Shown: positions 35,135-44,135 of the stretch, one piece after another | How positions within the stretch are numbered: position 1 is the first letter of the stretch | Layout of the letters: each line of letters begins with the position of its first letter | Assembly (NCBI RefSeq): GCF_025369935.1 | Contig: NZ_CP104467.1 | Coordinates: 831,501-895,500 of the forward strand | Origin: Paenibacillus andongensis | Lineage (GTDB): Bacteria > Bacillota > Bacilli > Paenibacillales > NBRC-103111 | DNA: 64,000 nucleotides | Reading direction: 5' to 3' | Notes under the pieces: model-generated | Databases searched by the model: none | Seen by the model: the letters and a program-made list of their open reading frames with translations, nothing else | What the model was told of the DNA's origin: nothing | Program-made: the position numbers and the translations under genes

Positions 35135-36321
35135 TAAAAGTTGAACGAGAATTTCTAAATATTCTATCTGAAAAACATTATAATGACTTCTTTATTGCGA
35201 ATAACAATAGTCATTTATTGAATGAACTTTATCGAAATGAGAAGAATCCCGATAAGAAATCATTCTATTACGATATTATTGATAATATACATGATATTAT
35301 TACCGGAGCACCCACTCGACTTAGGGAATTAATCGAGTACCTTTTTGGTCGACACGAACGGATAATGTACGCCTTCACATTCTATAATATAGAAAAAAAA
35401 TCAATTAGTATTGATATTAGAAATATCAACAGACGTATCGCTACGGCTAAAAAGAATATAATAAAATATTCTCATGCAAAAGATACTCAAAAATTGTATT
35501 CAGTTAAATTAGTTGTTGAGACAATAAAAAAATACCAGAAGTTGAAATATGCTGAAGATTTAAAGAAACATAGAATGGTGGCGGAGGAAATAATAAATGA
35601 TTTTTCAGAGATATTTAATTATGAAGCATTTACAAGTCAACCAAAGCATGCTTGGGGAGCATACACTCTTGCCAATGAGTTACAAGTAAATGTTTGTCCT
35701 TACTGTAATCGTCAATATACTCATACATTTGTTGGTGAAGAGGGCGGTTCAATGCGCCCTCAATTTGATCATTTTTTTGCTAAGTCAATATATCCATTTT
35801 TTTCTATTTCCTTCTTTAACTTAATTCCCAGTTGCTATATTTGTAATTCGAGTTTTAAATCAGACAAGGATTTTTATCTTGAGGAACATATAAATCCATA
35901 TGAGGAGGGTTTTGATGATAAGGTTAAATTCTCCGTGCAATTCTTAAAAGGCAGTAAAACTAAAATTGATTATGTCTCTCTTTGGTTTACTCCCCATTCC
36001 GAAGTTTTTAGATTACGTTTAATAGATTCGTACAATGACAAAGATTTTTCTAAACGTGCAAAAGGGAGTATAAAAACCTTCCATCTCGAAGAAATCTATG
36101 AACAATGTCATAGTGACTATGTTTCTGAATTGCTAATAAAGTCTAGGGAGTACAACGAGGATGCAATAGATTTCTTAATGTTAGCATTTAGAGACTTATT
36201 CGTTAGAAGAGAAGATGTAATTAGGTTAGTTACCAATAACTTCGTTGCTTTAAATGATCTAGGAAAAAGACCTCTTGCTAAATTAACGAGAGATATTACC
36301 AGAGAGTTTGGCATACAATAG
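35131..36321 (+). CDS. PtuB-like HNH nuclease of the retron cassette
   Basis: A 396-residue nuclease. CPYCNRQYTH near residue 189, QFDHFFAKS near 210 and IPSCYICNSSFKSD near 230 form the zinc-bound HNH core (two CxxC knuckles, the catalytic DH). The order ATPase then HNH matches Septu PtuAB and the effector module of Ec78-type retrons. The N-terminal 180 residues are Lys-rich helices. The four-base overlap with the ATPase gene indicates co-translation. It is likely the toxin that stops infection when the retron is disturbed. Confidence 0.85.
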   Translation: MIKVEREFLNILSEKHYNDFFIANNNSHLLNELYRNEKNPDKKSFYYDIIDNIHDIITGAPTRLRELIEYLFGRHERIMYAFTFYNIEKKSISIDIRNINRRIATAKKNIIKYSHAKDTQKLYSVKLVVETIKKYQKLKYAEDLKKHRMVAEEIINDFSEIFNYEAFTSQPKHAWGAYTLANELQVNVCPYCNRQYTHTFVGEEGGSMRPQFDHFFAKSIYPFFSISFFNLIPSCYICNSSFKSDKDFYLEEHINPYEEGFDDKVKFSVQFLKGSKTKIDYVSLWFTPHSEVFRLRLIDSYNDKDFSKRAKGSIKTFHLEEIYEQCHSDYVSELLIKSREYNEDAIDFLMLAFRDLFVRREDVIRLVTNNFVALNDLGKRPLAKLTRDITREFGIQ

Positions 36322-36402
36322 ATAGTCTACTGGTTCCTGTATATTAGGAAGGAATAGAACTTGTCTAACTAAGGGATTCAAAAAAGTTAATTTAATTACA
36401 CA

Positions 36403-36438
36403 AAATAACCACAGGGGAAATGTCCCTTGTGGTTATTT
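36403..36438. terminator. Terminator after the retron cassette
   Basis: AAATAACCACA-GGGG with CCCT-TGTGGTTATTT around a short loop. Nearly symmetric and A/T-flanked on both sides, so it may work in both directions. Confidence 0.8.
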
Positions 36439-36797
36439 ATTAAAATATAATTACTCTCTTCATTTGTTGTATCATTTCCATTTTTCTTAGAACGAAACAT
36501 CTCGGTATCGAACAGATACCCTCATTGTACTCAAAACGTATTCATTCAATTTTTCTAGAAGTTTAAGTAGATCGCAAAAACACAGTGCCTCATCATGAGT
36601 TTAAGCGTAAGCAGTGAAGACTTAGCTGTACAGTTACAAGTATGATGTTTGAACCATACTACATGCACCCATTTGTCGCCAATTTAATTTGGTATGGAAA
36701 ATGGGAATGGAAGTAGTTCAGGCGGACTTTTCTAACAAACTTACCTCTGTGAATTCAACTTATGTAGTTAATCATCCCTGTAGATTTGATGTTATTT

Positions 36798-36838
36798 AAC
36801 AAAAGCTAAAGCCCTCAGAAGGTGCTTTAGCTTTTGTT
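36798..36838. terminator. Second terminator, before the FRG gene
   Basis: A perfect 15-bp repeat, AACAAAAGCTAAAGC and GCTTTAGCTTTTGTT, with an 11-base loop. Bidirectional in shape. In the stretch 36,440-36,797 I see no gene; a 13-codon ORF starting MENGNGSS is too short to support. Confidence 0.85.
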
Positions 36839-36910
36839 CATTTATAGTGCTATTAATAAATCGTGAACTCGGATATGCGAAATAAACAGGGCCCTTTAAT
36901 AAATATAAAG

Positions 36911-37870
36911 TTACAGGAGTTCTAAACGTTTCATATAGTGTTCCATCTCCTCTTTTCCGATTTTTGGTGTAAAATTATTATATTTAACCATCTGTTTTAA
37001 GCTGAGGGATAGCCCTTCTAGACCTGGATACATTTGTTCATGTGTTATTTTTTCTTTTTGTGTTAGAACTTTTATAAAATTTATTAAATTCTCTTTTTTA
37101 AAGATAAATTTCTTGGCTATAGACTGTCCCTGGTAATACCCATTATCTATTTCATAATGTTTAAGAATGTCAGAAACAGTAAGATGAGGCTGACTTGGTA
37201 CAATAAAAACTCCTTTTTGTGCTCTTAATCTTTTATTTAAAATAAGTGGTTCGAATACATTTATAGTTTGGTTTGACATATCAAGATCAAAATCTTCCTG
37301 ACCGAAGGAGCTATCTATTTGATTGCGAAATTCAATATCACTTTTGTAACTATCCCTACCCTGACTTTTCTCCAAACCAAACTTTTTTTCTATTTTCCCC
37401 CAATATATATCCTCTAGTACTTTTGTATTTAGTGCATAAACACAAGAGTCTTCTTCTAAAGTTGCTCCATCAAATGCAAAGAAAGAAGCTATTTTGGGAC
37501 ATCTAGACCAATCCTGCAGTCTTGTTGGGGCCCCATAGTGTTGCATTACTGATAAAAGAGAGTAAGCATGGTCGTTATATGTTATGTTGTCATTTCTTAT
37601 GGTTATGTCTGCGTAATTATCATATTTATCATAAAATTCTTGTACAAGGAATTTTTCAATATAAAAACCGTCAATTTTAAGTGATATTGAATCCAAATTA
37701 GCCAAAGATTCCTTCAATGTCCTATAAAAAGATGTGGATAAATCATAGCCTACTGACTTTTGCCCTCTAAATATCCAATTTTTATCAAGTAGAGAGGTTG
37801 CGTTTATGTAATCTATCCATTTAAATATGTCTTTTGTTTCCCAAATACTTTGTTCTTCTACCTCTAACAT
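36911..37870 (-). CDS. FRG-domain protein
   Basis: A 319-residue protein with the FRG signature: WIFRGQKSVGYDLSTSFYR near residue 32 and QHYGAPTRLQDWSRCPKIASFFAF (pieces QHYGAPTRLQDW near 110). FRG proteins are common next to defence genes and in some toxin-like contexts; their activity is unknown. It is alone, opposite to its neighbours, with GGAGGAAATATTT before the ATG. It may be an extra effector of the retron region or an independent gene. Confidence 0.8.
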   Translation of the reverse strand: MLEVEEQSIWETKDIFKWIDYINATSLLDKNWIFRGQKSVGYDLSTSFYRTLKESLANLDSISLKIDGFYIEKFLVQEFYDKYDNYADITIRNDNITYNDHAYSLLSVMQHYGAPTRLQDWSRCPKIASFFAFDGATLEEDSCVYALNTKVLEDIYWGKIEKKFGLEKSQGRDSYKSDIEFRNQIDSSFGQEDFDLDMSNQTINVFEPLILNKRLRAQKGVFIVPSQPHLTVSDILKHYEIDNGYYQGQSIAKKFIFKKENLINFIKVLTQKEKITHEQMYPGLEGLSLSLKQMVKYNNFTPKIGKEEMEHYMKRLELL

Positions 37871-38077
37871 AAATATTTCCTCCTACAATCTCTTCTTTTT
37901 AACTTCTATTTTATCCTCGAGTCTATTCTGGTGTATAGATGAATTTTTAATTGGGTGCTTAAGGATATGTTTTGTTAATTTTTATAACTTTTTATTCAAT
38001 TCCTATTTTGACCTGTTTTATCTGATAGTAAATAGGGAGGTGCCGCGGTACCTCCTGCTTTGTTGTGGGAAATAATG

Positions 38078-38159
38078 AAACATACATAATGCAATTATAA
38101 ATGATACAAACATGACTCTGTGGCGAAGATTAGTTTTTCAAAACATACATAATGCATTT
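38078..38159. repeat. Two direct repeats in the FRG-XRE intergenic region
   Basis: AAACATACATAATGCA occurs at 38,078-38,093 and again at 38,141-38,156, 63 bases apart (about six helical turns). The region 37,871-38,459 between divergent genes holds no gene; the repeats could be binding sites for the XRE protein that follows. Confidence 0.5.
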
Positions 38160-38383
38160 GTATATTTCATCAACTAGCAGGATTCACAAACAAGTTGTCT
38201 TAAAAATTAGATGGTTGGTATACATTTATATATGACTATAGAAAATTACACAGATAATGAATGTAAGTGGTGCTTTGAATAGAATGGCAGAATTATTTTA
38301 ATAGATCCAGTGGAAAACTATCAATACATAAAACATTTATAGTTTATTAATGTAAAATCGAGGCACATTTTGTCAAAAATTAG

Positions 38384-38412
38384 TTGACACCATCGAAAGT
38401 GTAATATATTAT
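38384..38412 (+). promoter_or_regulatory. Consensus promoter of the secretion locus
   Basis: TTGACA (38,384-38,389), exactly 17 bases, TATTAT (38,407-38,412). It lies 48 bases before the XRE regulator start. Confidence 0.8.
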
Positions 38413-38459
38413 GCACATATAAGAATATAGTACCATAAACATAGGAGAAATGACCTAAT

Positions 38460-38756
38460 ATGCCCAAAGGACTTGATGCTGAAACCAAAGACGAATTCAT
38501 CAAGAACTTGACTGAGAACCTTCCTGTTTTAAGAGCTAAACTAGGAATAACACAGGCTGAGCTTGCCGATAAAATTGGCATTAGTAGACAAACATTGATA
38601 GCAATTGAAATGGGTAAAAGGGTTATGTCATGGCATATGTTTGTTACCTTAACACTTTTTTTTCTGCAAAATGAATCAACCAAAATGCTATTGCCCGCAG
38701 TTAATGTTTACAATAAGGAACTCATTGATTTCTTTAATTATGAATCTGATAAATAA
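38460..38756 (+). CDS. XRE-family regulator
   Basis: A 98-residue protein with one HTH_3 domain: LRAKLGITQAELADKIGISRQTL and AIEMGKRVMSW (short pieces). It is the first gene after a consensus promoter and 21 bases before the SPFH gene, so it probably controls this locus and itself. The C-terminal part is short and has no ligand domain. Confidence 0.8.
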   Translation: MPKGLDAETKDEFIKNLTENLPVLRAKLGITQAELADKIGISRQTLIAIEMGKRVMSWHMFVTLTLFFLQNESTKMLLPAVNVYNKELIDFFNYESDK

Positions 38757-38777
38757 GGAAAGGAGGGGGATCTAGTT

Positions 38778-39944
38778 ATGGCACTTTTCGATAGAATCAA
38801 ATATGACGGACCCTCGGGTGGACATCCATGGCTTGTTTATAAGTATCCGTCTGAAGAATTCACACTGGGCTCCCAGCTTATTGTGAATCAAAGTCAGGAA
38901 GCCCTTTTTCTTAAAGGAGGGGAGGCCCTCGATCTATTTGGTCCTGGGACTCACACATTAGTAACGGGGAATTTGCCGCTCTTAAATAAGCTGGTAAATC
39001 TACCCTTCGGCGGACAAACGCCTTTTACTGCAGAGATTTATTACCTTAACAAAACTTCACGCTTAGATATGAGGTGGGGGACTTCCGTACCATTTCCGGT
39101 TGAAGACCCGAAGTACGGTAATTTGATCTCAGTCAGGGCTTTTGGACAATATGGCATAACGGTATTGGATTCTCGTCTATTTGTGTCCCAACTGATAGGT
39201 GCAATGAACGGTGGTCATGTAACCGATTATGAGATTGTAACGAGATATTTTGATGGGATTATCAATAGTAAAATTAAAGAAATTGTAGCTTTCTATATGA
39301 TAGAAAAGAAGATTTCTTTTTTGGAGATAACATCCCACATTGGTGATCTTTCGCGCATTTGTAAAGAAGCCATTAATGAAGAATTTGCTAGATTCGGCGT
39401 TGAAATATTGAATTTTTATGTAGAGTCGGTGAATGTACCCAAAGAGGATACGGAGCAACTCAAAATATTGAAGGAAAAAAAGGCTGAGTTGAATATCCTT
39501 GGAGAGGATTATTATAGAAGACGTTCATTTGATGTACTGGAAAAGCTTGCTGATAATCCCTCATCAGGTGGCATGGCTAATGCGGCAATGGGGTTAGGCA
39601 TGGGTTTGGGGGCTGGCGCTGCAGCTGGTGGGGCATTTGCTAATATTGCTTCGAACCTTAATGCGGCTGCACCGACGAACAGCACTTCCAATAATGTTAG
39701 TCAGGGACAGACGATTTGCCCCAAATGTGGTGAACATAATCAATCGGGTATGAAATTCTGCGGTAGTTGCGGAGATAAACTACAAGTAACTGTTAGTTGC
39801 ACCAAATGCGGGTCACAAGTTCCTGCCGGCATGAAATTTTGTGGGGAATGTGGTCAAGCGGTTGGCAATAAAAAGTGTAATCAGTGTGGTGCGGAGAGTG
39901 CGCCTACAAGTTCTTTCTGTGGCAACTGCGGAAGGAAGCATTGA
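38778..39944 (+). CDS. SPFH-domain protein with three C-terminal zinc ribbons
   Basis: A 388-residue protein. Residues about 20-240 are an SPFH/band-7-type domain of the YdjI/virion-core-protein group (LIVNQSQEALFLKGGEALDLF, GPGTHTL, NFYVESVNVP). A glycine-rich, Ala/Met stretch follows (about 265-300). Then three ribbon pairs: CPKCGEHNQSGMKFCGSCG, CTKCGSQVPAGMKFCGECG and CNQCGAESAPTSSFCGNCG. SPFH proteins make membrane-associated rings or scaffolds. GGAGGGGG precedes the ATG. The next gene also begins with a zinc ribbon, so the two may assemble together. Confidence 0.85.
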   Translation: MALFDRIKYDGPSGGHPWLVYKYPSEEFTLGSQLIVNQSQEALFLKGGEALDLFGPGTHTLVTGNLPLLNKLVNLPFGGQTPFTAEIYYLNKTSRLDMRWGTSVPFPVEDPKYGNLISVRAFGQYGITVLDSRLFVSQLIGAMNGGHVTDYEIVTRYFDGIINSKIKEIVAFYMIEKKISFLEITSHIGDLSRICKEAINEEFARFGVEILNFYVESVNVPKEDTEQLKILKEKKAELNILGEDYYRRRSFDVLEKLADNPSSGGMANAAMGLGMGLGAGAAAGGAFANIASNLNAAAPTNSTSNNVSQGQTICPKCGEHNQSGMKFCGSCGDKLQVTVSCTKCGSQVPAGMKFCGECGQAVGNKKCNQCGAESAPTSSFCGNCGRKH

Positions 39945-39960
39945 TGGGAGATGACAGTAA

Positions 39961-40545
39961 ATGAGCGAAGAGGTAGTCATTCATGAATGCCCCCAATGTG
40001 GGGCACCGGCACAGTTACAGAGCAACGTTTGTCAATACTGTAAAGCCGAGTTTCTGATCAAATCACTAAATGGTTTGAATAGTTTCAATAAATTAGGAAT
40101 TGATAAGTACATAGCAAGTTACAAAAAAGCAGCAGCTACTGATCCAAATAATAACGAAATCAATGCAGCACTTGGAATGTGTTATTTAAAACTTGGGTTA
40201 TACGACTTTGCATCTAAATTTTATCTGAAGGCCATAGAGGATATGGTCGAAAATAGTGATGTATACTTTTATGCGGCACTGAGTCTTTTAAAGGGCAAAC
40301 GGCCTTTTTTATCGACACTCTCTGTAATTAGAAAAGCTGAAGAGTTACTGGAAGCTGCGGTAAGTCTCAATCCTGCTGAGGGAAAGTATTACTATGCACA
40401 TGCCATAGTTAAGAATGATTTTTATCATAAAAAGTGTATCAACACTTCTCCTGATTCTCAAAGTCTGTTTCAAAATGCCAATGATGCAGGATTCAGTGAC
40501 GATGATAAACAGATGATCGTTGATTACATGGCCGTATCATTATAA
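39961..40545 (+). CDS. Zinc-ribbon protein with TPR-like repeats
   Basis: A 194-residue protein. A ribbon at residues 9-27 (CPQCGAPAQLQSNVCQYC) is followed by helical repeats (AALGMCYLKLGLYDFASKFYLKAI, ALSLLKGKRP, EELLEAAVSLNPAEGKYYYAHAI). It sits 16 bases after the SPFH gene. It is probably a cytosolic adaptor for the membrane proteins downstream. The exact family is not known to me. Confidence 0.65.
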   Translation: MSEEVVIHECPQCGAPAQLQSNVCQYCKAEFLIKSLNGLNSFNKLGIDKYIASYKKAAATDPNNNEINAALGMCYLKLGLYDFASKFYLKAIEDMVENSDVYFYAALSLLKGKRPFLSTLSVIRKAEELLEAAVSLNPAEGKYYYAHAIVKNDFYHKKCINTSPDSQSLFQNANDAGFSDDDKQMIVDYMAVSL

Positions 40546-40591
40546 TAACTAGGTAATTCGTATTTATTAAAAATATATTGGAGGAATTTGC

Positions 40592-41347
40592 ATGAGTCAG
40601 GTCGATCGTAAATTAGTAAAAAATTATTTCACCAAGAAGTTTCCAGTTTGGACCGTAGTTGTAGGCTTAATTGGTTTAATCACTCTCTCAGGAAGTGCGC
40701 TCTTTGGAATTATTCTTCTTGCAATCGCGGGTGCAGGTCTCTATTTCATGTACTTCGGTAAAGCTACTGCAACAGACCAACAAGTTGATGAAGCTATTCA
40801 GCAGGATTGCTTGGGAGCTGTTGAACGCGGTAGAGATAAAGTTGGTATTGTTGAAGAAATGGAGTTAAAAGAGCCAATTGTTATTAAGGGTGCCTATTAT
40901 AAGCATGTAAATAACGAGACTCGTCTCCTTTACAAAAGAGGTGGCGATGGACAATTGAGATTTTCTTTGGGTCAAATTACCGTTTTCTATATTACTGAAA
41001 ACCAACTTTACTGTTACACGAGAGTTATCGATTTTTGTACAGGTAGTACATTTACTGAAACAACAGATGAATATTTCTATAAAGATATTGTTTCCGTTGC
41101 AACATTATCTGAGAAAATCCAAGTTTTGAACGAAAAAGGTTTGCCTGTTACAGATAAGAAGACCAATCAACCCGTGGTTCATGATGTTGAGGTGTTCAAG
41201 CTAACAACTTCTGGTGGCACTTCCATTCAGGCTAATGTTCAAGATAGAACGGCTATGTCTGAAAGAAAAGGCCTTATGGATATTTCAATGGTTGAAGAAC
41301 AAATAAAAGCGATGAGAAACATACTGAGAGAGAAAAAAGCGGTGTAA
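40592..41347 (+). CDS. Membrane protein, first of three paralogues
   Basis: A 251-residue protein. Two close hydrophobic segments near residues 18-55 (VWTVVVGLIGLITLSG, FGIILLAIAGAGLYFMYFG) leave a cytoplasmic C-terminal domain. That domain has the block LRFSLGQITVFYITENQLYCY, CTGSTFTETTDEYFYKDIVSV and QIKAMRNILREKK, shared with 44,136-44,942 and with the end of 41,484-44,105. It probably takes part in the secretion machine. GGAGGAATTTGC precedes the ATG. Confidence 0.65.
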   Translation: MSQVDRKLVKNYFTKKFPVWTVVVGLIGLITLSGSALFGIILLAIAGAGLYFMYFGKATATDQQVDEAIQQDCLGAVERGRDKVGIVEEMELKEPIVIKGAYYKHVNNETRLLYKRGGDGQLRFSLGQITVFYITENQLYCYTRVIDFCTGSTFTETTDEYFYKDIVSVATLSEKIQVLNEKGLPVTDKKTNQPVVHDVEVFKLTTSGGTSIQANVQDRTAMSERKGLMDISMVEEQIKAMRNILREKKAV

Positions 41348-41360
41348 TAACCAAACACTT

Positions 41361-41424
41361 TGTCCACCAATAGGTTTGAGCCGTTTATTGCTAGTCGAAC
41401 CTACTGAAACCGTATTGGTGGACA
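41361..41424 (+). repeat. Long 12-bp inverted repeat between paralogue 1 and the lipoprotein gene
   Basis: TGTCCACCAATA and TATTGGTGGACA bracket 40 bases that contain a smaller AGGTT/AACCT stem. A T-rich run is present but weak after it, so it may be a partial terminator or a stability hairpin. Confidence 0.7.
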
Positions 41425-41483
41425 TTCTTATCCTGCTGTGTTCGATATATCTTACAATATATAAAAACCTTGGAGAATAAGCG

Positions 41484-44105
41484 ATGAATCAATCCTTGAA
41501 AAAAGGAATCTTAACCATAACATTTATACTAATGGTCCTAGTGCTGTGCAGCTGTGGAGCAAGAGTATCTACGAGCTTGACGATGAATAAGGATTTCTCT
41601 GGAGAAAGAGTCATTACTAGCGTTGTAAGCAAAAGTGAAGTTAATGACAAGTTTAAAGGCGGAACGAACAAAATCGATGAGATTTTAATCAACTACCTTC
41701 CTCCAGAACTTACCTACACAAAAACAGAAGATGCAAACAATTTTACTTATACACTTCGTTTACCCTTTGCATCCTTAGAAGAGTACAAACAAAAGGTGAA
41801 CAAACTCATCGGTAGGGAAGCCAAGATACTCGTGTCTACGCCAAACAATGTGTTTGCAAGCGGCGTGGTGGTTTCCGAAGATTTTAACAGCATAGACTTA
41901 TTGGAATGGTTTCGTAAAGCTGTTGAAAATGAAAAGCTAGTGGACGATACAACAAAGCTATGGGAACTTGGTGATACGAGCTTTACTTTTAACGGAAAGC
42001 CCTATTTGACTGGGGCGAACATCAATATCAACGATATTATGAATTACCCCATAGATAAAATTAGTGTCAATACGACGAAAAATGTCGATGGCAGTTTCTC
42101 TCGAAACATTAAATATGTGATTCCTAACTCTACATATAACGCTAAAACAGAAGATATTAATAATTTTATGAAAAGTATTGTTCCTCAGGGTGATACAGGA
42201 GCTTGGACCAATGACAATGGAAAAACCTTTACGATCACATATAACGCAAAAGATACCGCCGAACTGTCCACTAAAACCTCAACAGCTTTAAGCTCAAAAT
42301 TAGGCAGCCTGAAAGAATCAAATATAATTGGGAAGAACCCCTTCCATAAGTACATGGAATTGTATGAGAATTTGGATTTCAGTGCTTTTGCTTCGGACAG
42401 TCGAAATCGAGTCAATATTGAGTATAAATATATGGCTGCTGGTAACGACAGTACGGTTGCTCAGAGAAACGGAGACAATGTTCCAACAAGTAATACAAAT
42501 ACTTTTGTTGGAAATGTTCGTACAGGTACGATGGAAATCCGGTTAGTTACTGAAAGGAAGTTTCCGGTTAGTTCCATTCATGTAACAACAGCCGTTCAAT
42601 CTGCTACTCAAATTAGCAAACATGTAACCGTAACCTACGCAGACAATGTTCCTAGTGAAGCGGGAGACATTGCCAAACTGTATGTCGACTCCCTGAATAT
42701 CCCGAATCTTACATCCAGTGTATCCGCCATTAAAAGTGGACAACAGGTATTCGAATTCGGTATTAACGGAAACATTCAAGAGGTAAATGGGGTATTAACG
42801 ACCTTATTTGGTAAAGGAAATGCCATTCAATATAGTTCCCAGAAGTATCATCTGGTGTTTTTGAAAGGAAATTATACGGAATCAGTCAATTTGACTGAAT
42901 TTATGTCTAGAATCGGTTACAACAAAGATTTGAATTATACCATCAACGGTAATGCCGGTGAAACAATCAAGCAACTATCAATTACGGGCAAGAGTTTACA
43001 AAAGGACATTGGGAAGAGTTATACGACTTCAATTCCAGCTAGAGCTAACATCAGTTATACGGGTAGTAAATTGTATTGGACTGGTGTCCTTCTTGTAGTC
43101 GTCATTTGTCTAATACTCCTGGTGGGTGTTGCATTTGGTCTCCTTTTACTAATAAAACGGCTCTCGACTAGAGACGGTTTAACGGACAAAGAACTCAAAG
43201 CTCTTGTTGTGCACTATGGCGGTATTGCATGGCGTAAAACCATCGCGTTATTCGTCTCGTTGAAGGAACTTGTTATCTCATTAATACAGATATCGGATAA
43301 AGCGAGAATGCCGGTTGTGTACTATTTTCACGGTTCGAAATGGCCAGTTGTTCTTGTTCTCTTAACGATTCTCCAAGTTCCAAGAGGACTAGGTGCTTTG
43401 ATTGGCAAATTGTTCTCCGTAGATCATCTAGGTTTGACCTTCTCAGTCCTGACTTTAATCGCTGCCCTGGTATGGTTTCTTGTAGAAAGATTTAGAGTTA
43501 ATGCTAAATCGGAGGCGTTGATCGATTCGTTCATCGAATCTGACCTTAGAAACTTTAAAGAAAGGGCCTTGCTTAAGTTGGGGGTAGTCGAGGAACAAGT
43601 TTGCTTAATCGATCAGATCAAGGTAACGGGTCCTTATAACGGCTTTTCGGATTCTGAAATAAAAAGCTCCCTGTTTCGCAGCGTTCAGAAATATGTCATG
43701 GGCTTGTTGACGTACATGACAAAGTTAGTTCTAAAAAACGGTTCCGACGATAAGATCAGATATTCTTTGGTGAAAGCGCAAATTTATTTGTTTAACGATA
43801 CTCAAATTTATGTGTATGAGGTTTGTTACGATTTATGTAACGGTGAGATATTCGAGGAATCGACAATGGAATACTTCTATCAGAATGTGGTTAATGTCTT
43901 AACTGGCGAAAAACTGGAAGAAATCATAACAAGAAGTGGGATTATCAAGAAAAGATTTGAGTTTTTCAAAGTTATGGTTTCGTCTGGTGAATTCAAATAT
44001 GCATTGGTGGATACAGAGAGATCTATTTTGGAAAATCAAGTCATGGCTATGAGAAATCTTATTCGAGATAAGAAAAATAGTAGTAAACAAAGAAAAGTTT
44101 CTTAA
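41484..44105 (+). CDS. Lipoprotein-membrane fusion protein, second paralogue
   Basis: An 873-residue protein. A lipoprotein signal ends at LVLCSCG with Cys near residue 24. A long extracellular part (about 25-535) of the DUF3153-like kind (repeated FTYTLRLPF/FTITYNAKD-type strands) follows. Two or more membrane segments lie near 535-560 and around 610-660. The C-terminal 170 residues repeat the paralogous block: LRYSLVKAQIYLF, VCYDLCNGEIFEESTMEYFYQ and NQVMAMRNLIRDKK. It seems to be the outward-facing partner of the two shorter paralogues and could replace EsaA/EssB-type parts. Its fusion of a lipid-anchored domain with a cytoplasmic block is unusual. Confidence 0.7.
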   Translation: MNQSLKKGILTITFILMVLVLCSCGARVSTSLTMNKDFSGERVITSVVSKSEVNDKFKGGTNKIDEILINYLPPELTYTKTEDANNFTYTLRLPFASLEEYKQKVNKLIGREAKILVSTPNNVFASGVVVSEDFNSIDLLEWFRKAVENEKLVDDTTKLWELGDTSFTFNGKPYLTGANININDIMNYPIDKISVNTTKNVDGSFSRNIKYVIPNSTYNAKTEDINNFMKSIVPQGDTGAWTNDNGKTFTITYNAKDTAELSTKTSTALSSKLGSLKESNIIGKNPFHKYMELYENLDFSAFASDSRNRVNIEYKYMAAGNDSTVAQRNGDNVPTSNTNTFVGNVRTGTMEIRLVTERKFPVSSIHVTTAVQSATQISKHVTVTYADNVPSEAGDIAKLYVDSLNIPNLTSSVSAIKSGQQVFEFGINGNIQEVNGVLTTLFGKGNAIQYSSQKYHLVFLKGNYTESVNLTEFMSRIGYNKDLNYTINGNAGETIKQLSITGKSLQKDIGKSYTTSIPARANISYTGSKLYWTGVLLVVVICLILLVGVAFGLLLLIKRLSTRDGLTDKELKALVVHYGGIAWRKTIALFVSLKELVISLIQISDKARMPVVYYFHGSKWPVVLVLLTILQVPRGLGALIGKLFSVDHLGLTFSVLTLIAALVWFLVERFRVNAKSEALIDSFIESDLRNFKERALLKLGVVEEQVCLIDQIKVTGPYNGFSDSEIKSSLFRSVQKYVMGLLTYMTKLVLKNGSDDKIRYSLVKAQIYLFNDTQIYVYEVCYDLCNGEIFEESTMEYFYQNVVNVLTGEKLEEIITRSGIIKKRFEFFKVMVSSGEFKYALVDTERSILENQVMAMRNLIRDKKNSSKQRKVS

Positions 44106-44135
44106 CTAATAACATTAAACCTGGAGGCTCTTCAG

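Noticed and set aside
41484-44105. EssB/YukC identity for the lipoprotein fusion
   Set aside because: EssB is a single-pass protein with a pseudokinase part; this one has a lipobox and several membrane segments, so the name was not given.
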